A DNA stretch of 10,727 nucleotides, taken from positions 1 through 10,727 of the forward strand of contig CAMIMK010000082.1 of the NCBI GenBank assembly GCA_946221765.1, written 5' to 3'. A model generated the notes under the pieces. The model had not been told where the DNA came from and made no database searches. It worked only from the letters and a program-made list of their open reading frames with translations. The first letter of the stretch is position 1. Each line of letters opens with the position of its first letter. The stretch comes from an uncultured Rhodovulum sp. (GTDB lineage: Bacteria > Pseudomonadota > Alphaproteobacteria > Rhodobacterales > Rhodobacteraceae). The position numbers and the translations under genes are program-made. Of the stretch, positions 6,275-10,727 are shown in pieces.

Positions 6275-8032
6275 ATGGCGACAGCCCCGATCGCCCCCTA
6301 TGACGAAAGCGCGCTCCATCAGGTCCGGGTCCTGGCCGGGGCGCTCGGCCGGACGCCGGGGCGGGGACGGCTCACCCTGCTGGCGGGCGGCGTCGTCGCG
6401 GTCATCATCGCCACCACCGTCATGCAGGTGCAGCTCAACGCCTGGAACCAGCCGTTCTACGATGCGCTCCAGCGCCGGGATCTGCCGGCCTTCCTGCACC
6501 AGCTCGGCGTCTTCTTCGGCATCGCGGGCGTGCTGCTCGTGCTCAACGTCACCCAGACCGGCCTCAACCAGTTCATCCGGGTGAAGCTGCGCGAGCTTGC
6601 CACGCGGGACCTGATCGGCAACTGGATGACGGCCAAGCGCGCGGCCCGCATCAGCCGCGCCGGCGAGATCGGCGTCAACCCCGACCAGCGCATCCAGGCC
6701 GATACCCAGACGCTGACCGAGCTCACGACCGATCTCGGGATCGGCCTCGTCCAGTCGACCGTCATGCTGCTGAGCTTCGTCGGGGTGCTGTGGATCCTGT
6801 CGCAGGGCGTGGTGCTGCCGGTCGCGGGGCGCGACCTGGTGATCCCGGGCTACATGGTCTGGGCCGCGCTCTTCTATGCCGCCACCGGCTCGCTCGTCTC
6901 GTGGCGGGTCGGCCGCCCGCTGGTGCGGCTCGGCGCCGATCGCTATGCCCATGAGGCCGACTTCCGGGCCGGGCTCGCGCAGGGGGCCGAGCGGGCCGAG
7001 GGCATCGCGCTCGACAATGCCGAGGTGCAGACGCGCGCGGGGCTGGAGACGGCCCTCGGCACGCTGGTCGGCGTCCTGCGCGGCATCGCCCGCGCCCGGA
7101 TGCGCCTGACCTGGATCACGGCCGGGTCCGGCTGGATCGGGCTCGTCTTCCCGATCGTGGTGGCCGCGCCCGGGTATTTCGCCGGCCGGCTCAGCTTCGG
7201 CGAGCTGATGATGGTGGTCGGCGCCTTCAACCAGGTGCAGCAGTCGCTGCGCTGGTTCGTGGACAACACGAGCGCGATCGCCGACTGGCGGGCGGCGCTG
7301 CTGCGGGTGATGAACTTCCGCCAGGCGCTCCTCGGCCTCGATGCCGTCGAGGCCGGCGCCGGCCTGATCACCCGCGCCGAGGACGAAGCGGGCGGCCTGA
7401 CCCTCGACGCGGTGCGGGTCGAGACCGCCCATGGCTGCACCCGGCTCGCGGTGCCGCGTCTGGCGGTCGGCCCGGGGGAACGGGTGCTGCTCCTCGGGCG
7501 GCCGGGATCGGGGCGGACCAGCTTCTTTCTCGCCATCGCCGGGCTGTGGAGCGCCGGCTCGGGCCGCATCGGCGTGCCCCCGGACGGGCGGGTCGCCTAT
7601 CTGACGCAGCGTCCGTTCCTGCCCGCCGGGCCGCTGCGCCGGGCGCTGGCCCCCGCCGGAGAGATCCGCGCGGGTGCCGGACAGGACGATGCCACCCTTC
7701 GGGCGACGCTGGAGCGGGTCGGCCTCGCCCATCTCGGGGCGGACCTCGATGCGGTTGCGCGCTGGGACCGCGACCTCGGCCTCGGCGACCAGGAACGGCT
7801 GCGCTATGCGCGCCTGCTGCTCGCCCGGCCGGACTGGCTGATCTGCGACGAGGGGCTCGACCCGGCGGACGACGACGGCCGGCAGCTGCTCCTGTCGATC
7901 CTCGCGGATGAGCTTGCCGGGAGCGCGGTCGTCAACATCTCGCAGCGCAAGGACCCGGCCGGCTTCTACGGCCGCGTCGTCGAGCTGGTCGCCTCGGCCA
8001 GCGAGGCGCCGCCCGCCCGCGTCCGGGAATGA
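6275..8032 (+). CDS. SbmA/BacA/YddA-type ABC half-transporter with a degenerate ATPase domain
   Basis: 585 aa; start ATG with GGAGGG five bases upstream. The membrane domain carries textbook family motifs: LNAWNQPFYDALQRRDLPAF (54-73), NPDQRI (135-140), SWRVGRPL (209-216) and about six hydrophobic segments. The C-terminal ATPase domain is recognisable but eroded at key positions. Walker A reads GRPGSGRTS (408-416) with Arg414 in place of the nucleotide-binding Lys. The signature is LGLGDQ (501-506) where the family has LSxGEQ. The D-loop SALD is replaced (DEGLDPAD), and the switch His is Gln557. Q445 and Walker B with its catalytic acid (WLICDE, 521-526) are kept. No frameshift or stop interrupts the gene and codon use matches its neighbours, so it looks maintained rather than decaying. 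It follows the GH3 gene on the same strand. The natural partner is the canonical half-transporter at 1641-3575, giving an asymmetric heterodimer; a separate role with little ATPase activity is the alternative. Confidence 0.85.
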   Translation: MATAPIAPYDESALHQVRVLAGALGRTPGRGRLTLLAGGVVAVIIATTVMQVQLNAWNQPFYDALQRRDLPAFLHQLGVFFGIAGVLLVLNVTQTGLNQFIRVKLRELATRDLIGNWMTAKRAARISRAGEIGVNPDQRIQADTQTLTELTTDLGIGLVQSTVMLLSFVGVLWILSQGVVLPVAGRDLVIPGYMVWAALFYAATGSLVSWRVGRPLVRLGADRYAHEADFRAGLAQGAERAEGIALDNAEVQTRAGLETALGTLVGVLRGIARARMRLTWITAGSGWIGLVFPIVVAAPGYFAGRLSFGELMMVVGAFNQVQQSLRWFVDNTSAIADWRAALLRVMNFRQALLGLDAVEAGAGLITRAEDEAGGLTLDAVRVETAHGCTRLAVPRLAVGPGERVLLLGRPGSGRTSFFLAIAGLWSAGSGRIGVPPDGRVAYLTQRPFLPAGPLRRALAPAGEIRAGAGQDDATLRATLERVGLAHLGADLDAVARWDRDLGLGDQERLRYARLLLARPDWLICDEGLDPADDDGRQLLLSILADELAGSAVVNISQRKDPAGFYGRVVELVASASEAPPARVRE

Positions 8033-8072
8033 GCCGGCCGGCGGCCCCCGGCCCCCCCGGACCGGAGCCGCG

Positions 8073-9263
8073 TCAGAAGAACGCCTGCAACCCGGTCTGG
8101 GCGCGGCCGAGGATCAGGGCATGGACATCGTGGGTGCCCTCGTAGGTGTTCACCGTCTCGAGATTGACCATGTGCCGCATCACAGGGAAGGCGTCGGAAA
8201 TCCCGTTGCCCCCCAGCATGTCCCGTGCCATCCGGGCGATGCCGAGCGCGGCGCCGCAGTTGCTGCGCTTGATGAGCGAGATCATCTCCGGCGCCGCCTT
8301 GCCCTCCTCGAAGAGCCGCCCCACCCGCAGCGCCGCCTGCAGCCCGAGGGCGATCCCGGTCTGCATCTCGGCGAGCTTCAGCTGGTGCAGCTGGGTCTGC
8401 GCCAGCGGCCGCCCGAACTGCCGGCGGTCGAGCCCGTACTGGCGGGCCGCGTGCCAGCAGGCCTCCGCCGCGCCGAGCACCCCCCAGGCGATGCCGTAGC
8501 GCGCGCGGTTCAGGCAGCCGAACGGGCCGGACAGGCCCTCGGCCCCCGGCAGCAGGGCCTCCTCGCCCACCTCGACCCCGGCCATCACGATCTCGCCCGT
8601 CACCGAGGCGCGCAGGCTGAGCTTGCCCTCGATCTTCGGGGCGGAGAGGCCGGGCAGGCCCTTTTCCAGCACGAAGCCCCGGATGCGTCCGCCATGGGCC
8701 TCCGACTTCGCCCAGACCACGAAGACATCCGCGATCGGGCTGTTGGTGATCCACATCTTCGCGCCGGTCAGCCGGTAGCCCCCGGGGATCTTCTCCGCCC
8801 GGGTCTTCAGGCTGCCGGGGTCCGACCCCGCATCGGGCTCGGTCAGGCCGAAGCAGCCGATCCGCGCGCCGGAAGCGAGGCCGGGCAGGTATCTGCGGCG
8901 CTGCGCCTCCGAGCCATAGGCATGGATCGGGTACATGACGAGCGAGGACTGCACGCTCATCATCGAGCGATAGCCGGAATCGATGCGCTCGATCTCGCGC
9001 GCGATCAGGCCATAGGCGACATAGCCGGCGCCGAGGCCGCCGTCCTCCTCGGGCAGGGTCACGCCGAGCAGGCCGAGCGCGCCCATCTCCCGGAAGATCT
9101 CCGGGTCGGTCTCCTCGGCGCGGAAGGCGTCGCGCACCCGGGGCGCCAGCCGCTCGCGGGCATAGGCGGCGGCGGAGTCGCGCATCATGCGCTCCTCCGC
9201 CGTCAGCTGGTCCTCCAGCCGCAGGGGGTCGTCCCAGGTGAAGGCCGCTTTCCCGTCCGCCAT
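8073..9263 (-). CDS. gcdH: Glutaryl-CoA dehydrogenase
   Basis: 396 aa, FAD-dependent acyl-CoA dehydrogenase fold. It oxidises and decarboxylates glutaryl-CoA to crotonyl-CoA in lysine, hydroxylysine and tryptophan catabolism, passing electrons to ETF in the cytosol. The sequence closely follows the human enzyme: SGYRSMMSVQSSLVM (96-110) with the substrate-binding Arg99, CFGLTEPDAGSDPGS (137-151), KMWITNSPIADVFVVWA (169-185), GPFGCLNRARYGIAWGVLGA (246-265), DMLGGNGISD (348-357) and the catalytic base Glu375 in NTYEGTHD. This signature set separates it from general acyl-CoA dehydrogenases. The start at 9263 is preferred over an in-frame ATG 36 bases upstream because GGAGGG sits seven bases before it and homologues begin near here. 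It converges on the ABC gene with a 40-base gap and is unrelated in function to the glucan locus. Confidence 0.96.
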   Translation of the reverse strand: MADGKAAFTWDDPLRLEDQLTAEERMMRDSAAAYARERLAPRVRDAFRAEETDPEIFREMGALGLLGVTLPEEDGGLGAGYVAYGLIAREIERIDSGYRSMMSVQSSLVMYPIHAYGSEAQRRRYLPGLASGARIGCFGLTEPDAGSDPGSLKTRAEKIPGGYRLTGAKMWITNSPIADVFVVWAKSEAHGGRIRGFVLEKGLPGLSAPKIEGKLSLRASVTGEIVMAGVEVGEEALLPGAEGLSGPFGCLNRARYGIAWGVLGAAEACWHAARQYGLDRRQFGRPLAQTQLHQLKLAEMQTGIALGLQAALRVGRLFEEGKAAPEMISLIKRSNCGAALGIARMARDMLGGNGISDAFPVMRHMVNLETVNTYEGTHDVHALILGRAQTGLQAFF

Positions 9264-9270
9264 CGTATCG

Positions 9271-9276
9271 CCCTCC
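9271..9276 (-). promoter_or_regulatory. Ribosome binding site deciding the gcdH start
   Basis: The minus strand reads GGAGGG with a seven-base spacer to the ATG at 9263-9261. This near-perfect Shine-Dalgarno supports the shorter protein over the upstream in-frame ATG at 9299, which would place this site inside the coding region. Confidence 0.7.
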
Positions 9277-9411
9277 GCCGGAAAGACCGGTCTCCTCAAT
9301 AGCCGCCACCCGGCGCCGCTGCCAAGCGCGCCGCGGGCTCCGCCGGGCAGGCCTACCGCAGAACCGGAACGCGAGGGAGCCAGGCCATCGGGGCGGTCCG
9401 ACGCCCCGGCC

Positions 9412-10059
9412 TCACACCGCCGTCTTGTCCTCGTAGGCGCAGAGGTCGCGGATGCCGCAGGCGGGGCATCTGGGCTTGCGGGCGACGCAGGTGTAGCGGC
9501 CGTGCAGGATCAGCCAGTGGTGGGCGTGGAGCTGGAAGGGGGCGGGGATCCGGTCCTCCAGCCCGCGCTCGACGGCCACCACGTCGCGCCCCGGGGCCAG
9601 GCCGGTCCGGTTCGCAACCCGGAAGATATGCGTGTCGACCGCCATCACCGGCACCCGGAACCAGCAGTTCAGCACGACATTCGCGGTCTTGCGCCCGACA
9701 CCGGGCAGAAGCTCCAGCGCCGCGCGCGAGGCCGGCACCTCGCCGCCGAATTCCGTGACCAGGATTTCGGAGAGCCGCATCACGTTGCGCGCCTTGGTGC
9801 GGTAGAGGCCGATCGTGCGGATGTGCTCGACAAGCGCGGCCTCGCCAAGCGCCAGCATCTTCGCCGGCGTGTCCGCCACCCGGAACAGCGCCGCGGTGGC
9901 GCGGTTCACGCCCTTGTCCGTCGCCTGCGCCGACAGGGCGACGGCGACGAGCAGGGTATAGGCGTTGACGAAGACAAGCTCGCTCCGCGGCTCGGGCTCG
10001 GCCGCCTCGAAGCGCCGGAAGATTTCAACGATCGTCGGATAGGCGAGCATCCCGGACAT
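9412..10059 (-). CDS. nth: Endonuclease III, DNA glycosylase/AP lyase
   Basis: 215 aa, close to the 211 aa of E. coli Nth. It excises oxidised pyrimidines and cuts the abasic site in base excision repair. Visible features are ALSAQATDKGVN (41-52), the helix-hairpin-helix LPGVGRKTANVVLN (118-131) with catalytic Lys124, the conserved Asp142 in AVDTHIFRVANRTG (140-153) and a complete 4Fe-4S motif Cys191-x6-Cys198-x2-Cys201-x5-Cys207. The frame stays open for 58 further codons upstream, but that extension reads through the upstream sequence of the divergent gene and its first codons and resembles nothing in the family. Met at 10059 is chosen (Met at 10050 is also possible); no strong Shine-Dalgarno helps. 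A 148-base gap separates it from gcdH downstream, in which I see no gene and no clear terminator. Confidence 0.95.
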   Translation of the reverse strand: MSGMLAYPTIVEIFRRFEAAEPEPRSELVFVNAYTLLVAVALSAQATDKGVNRATAALFRVADTPAKMLALGEAALVEHIRTIGLYRTKARNVMRLSEILVTEFGGEVPASRAALELLPGVGRKTANVVLNCWFRVPVMAVDTHIFRVANRTGLAPGRDVVAVERGLEDRIPAPFQLHAHHWLILHGRYTCVARKPRCPACGIRDLCAYEDKTAV

Positions 10060-10091
10060 GCCCGCGACTTGCCACCGGCTGGCCGGCCCCG

Positions 10092-10107
10092 CAAGCGCGA
10101 ATGCGCA
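10092..10107 (+). promoter_or_regulatory. Tandem Ada-box-like octamers in the nth / Ada-like divergent region
   Basis: Two adjacent octamers, CAAGCGCG (10092-10099) and AATGCGCA (10100-10107), match the E. coli Ada box AAAGCGCA at six and seven of eight positions. They lie in the 109-base region between nth and the Ada-like gene, about 60-75 bases before the latter's ATG. In such GC-rich DNA a chance match is quite possible. The downstream protein also lacks the N-terminal metal-binding Ada domain that normally triggers such sites. Confidence 0.2.
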
Positions 10108-10168
10108 GCTTCCGGGTGGCGCCGTTCCACCCGGCCCGGGTAGTCTCGCCATCGAAGGAGAGCCCGAG

Positions 10169-10727
10169 ATGTCCCAGCCCGAGATGACGGAAGCCGAGAG
10201 CCCCCATGCCGAGATGCCCGGCGCCGGGGCCACCGCCGATCCCCGCTATCACCATGCCGTCATCGCCCGCGCCATCGAGACGATCGCCGCGCGCCGGGCC
10301 GAGTCGCTGTCCCTCGCCGAGGTGGCCGCGGGCGTGGGCCTCAGCCCGGCGCATTTCCAGCGGGTGTTCTCGCAATGGGTGGGCGTCAGTCCCAAGCGCT
10401 ACCATCAGTATCTGACCCTCGACCACGCCCGCCGCCTGCTCGCCGAGCGCCGCAGCCTGCTCGAGGCCGCCGATGCGGCGGGCCTGTCCGGCCCCGGGCG
10501 CCTGCACGACCTCTTCCTGCGCTGGGAGGCGATGACCCCGGGCGAATTCGCGGCCCGGGGCGCCGCGCTGGAAATCCGCTGGGGGTGGTTCGACTCGCCC
10601 TTCGGCGAGGCCCTCGCCATGGGCACGGACCGCGGCCTCTGCGGTCTCGCCTTCGCGGCCGAGACGGGCCGGGCCGCGGCCTTCGCCGACATGGCCGCCC
10701 GCTGGCCGCGCGCCAGCTTCCGCGAGG
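10169..10727 (+). CDS. Ada-like AraC-type regulator / methylated-DNA-protein cysteine methyltransferase, truncated by the window edge
   Basis: 186 codons are visible and the frame is still open at the right edge. The start ATG has AAGGAG (10155-10160) eight bases upstream. After a short Glu/Pro-rich leader (about 1-25), an AraC-type HTH domain spans roughly residues 28-130: LAEVAAGVGLSPAHFQRVFS (49-68), GVSPKRYHQYL (71-81) and SGPGRLHDLFLRWEAMTPGEF (106-126). The last segment is the signature of the Ada HTH. It is followed by the start of the methyltransferase N-terminal ribonuclease-like domain (EIRWGWFDSPFGEALAMGTD onward). The catalytic PCHR motif would lie beyond the window. The zinc-binding N-terminal Ada domain for methylphosphotriester repair is absent, so this is the two-domain form common in proteobacteria. 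Expected role: direct reversal of O6-alkylguanine, perhaps coupled to gene activation. It diverges from nth, placing two DNA-repair genes back-to-back. Confidence 0.93.
   Translation, partial: MSQPEMTEAESPHAEMPGAGATADPRYHHAVIARAIETIAARRAESLSLAEVAAGVGLSPAHFQRVFSQWVGVSPKRYHQYLTLDHARRLLAERRSLLEAADAAGLSGPGRLHDLFLRWEAMTPGEFAARGAALEIRWGWFDSPFGEALAMGTDRGLCGLAFAAETGRAAAFADMAARWPRASFRE

Noticed and set aside
5777..7732. Minus-strand frame of 651 codons spanning the GH3 end, the gap and the second ABC gene
   Set aside because: It runs across two real genes and their intergenic gap in antisense and has no recognisable domain; stop-codon scarcity in GC-rich DNA explains it.
7485..8032. Idea that the second ABC gene is a decaying pseudogene
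   Set aside because: The reading frame is intact over 585 codons, codon bias matches its neighbours, the ribosome site is strong and the membrane-domain motifs are well kept. The changes sit at ATPase motifs, as in known degenerate-site subunits.
8033..8042. Perfect 10-bp palindrome GCCGGCCGGC in the convergent gap
   Set aside because: A pure GC palindrome is expected by chance in this composition, and no T-run follows to make it a terminator.
7908..9302. Plus-strand frame of 464 codons over the end of the second ABC gene and gcdH
   Set aside because: It is antisense to the unmistakable glutaryl-CoA dehydrogenase and out of frame with the ABC gene; a shadow.
10060..10233. 58-codon N-terminal extension of endonuclease III
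   Set aside because: The protein with Met at 10059 already has the family's usual length. The extension overlaps the ribosome site and first codons of the divergent Ada-like gene and is compositionally unlike Nth.
1..10727. CRISPR arrays, tRNA or rRNA genes, insertion sequences, integrase or attachment sites
   Set aside because: No spaced direct repeats, cloverleaf-like sequence, transposase motifs or terminal inverted repeats were seen on either strand.

Overview
The window is GC-rich, with strong G/C third-codon bias. It has densely packed genes and long antisense reading frames that are only codon-bias shadows. The protein set suggests an alphaproteobacterium: a very well conserved glutaryl-CoA dehydrogenase, Nth, an AraC-type Ada-like methyltransferase and SbmA/BacA-type ABC transporters. 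The order cannot be fixed from the sequence.

Left edge (1-297): little or no coding sequence. At most the first codons of a minus-strand gene lie at 1-20. The stretch holds a strong 14-bp hairpin (121-157) and a probable intrinsic terminator (257-282) for the gene that follows.

Main accessory block (298-8032): two divergently transcribed gene pairs share a 210-bp, locally AT-rich control region (3576-3785). Leftward run an SbmA/BacA/YddA-type ABC half-transporter and then a GH144-type glycosidase ('glycoamylase-like' fold, the endo-beta-1,2-glucanase family). Rightward run a GH3 beta-glucosidase and then a second ABC half-transporter of the same family. Neither hydrolase has a signal peptide, so both probably act in the cytoplasm. 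The first transporter has a fully canonical ATPase domain. The second has a degenerate one: Walker A Lys to Arg, signature Ser to Gly, altered D-loop, switch His to Gln. The simplest reading is a locus in which an exporter-fold transporter, perhaps an asymmetric heterodimer, takes up glucan oligosaccharides or cyclic glucans. GH144 and GH3 would then degrade them to glucose inside the cell. The substrate (beta-1,2-glucan) and the import direction are inferences from family knowledge.

Right part (8073-10727): housekeeping genes. Glutaryl-CoA dehydrogenase (minus) converges on the second transporter with a 40-bp gap. Upstream of it lies endonuclease III (minus). Divergent from nth is an Ada-like AraC/O6-alkylguanine methyltransferase that runs off the right edge. 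Nth and this protein form a plausible DNA-repair pair around a 109-bp shared upstream region containing two weak Ada-box-like octamers.
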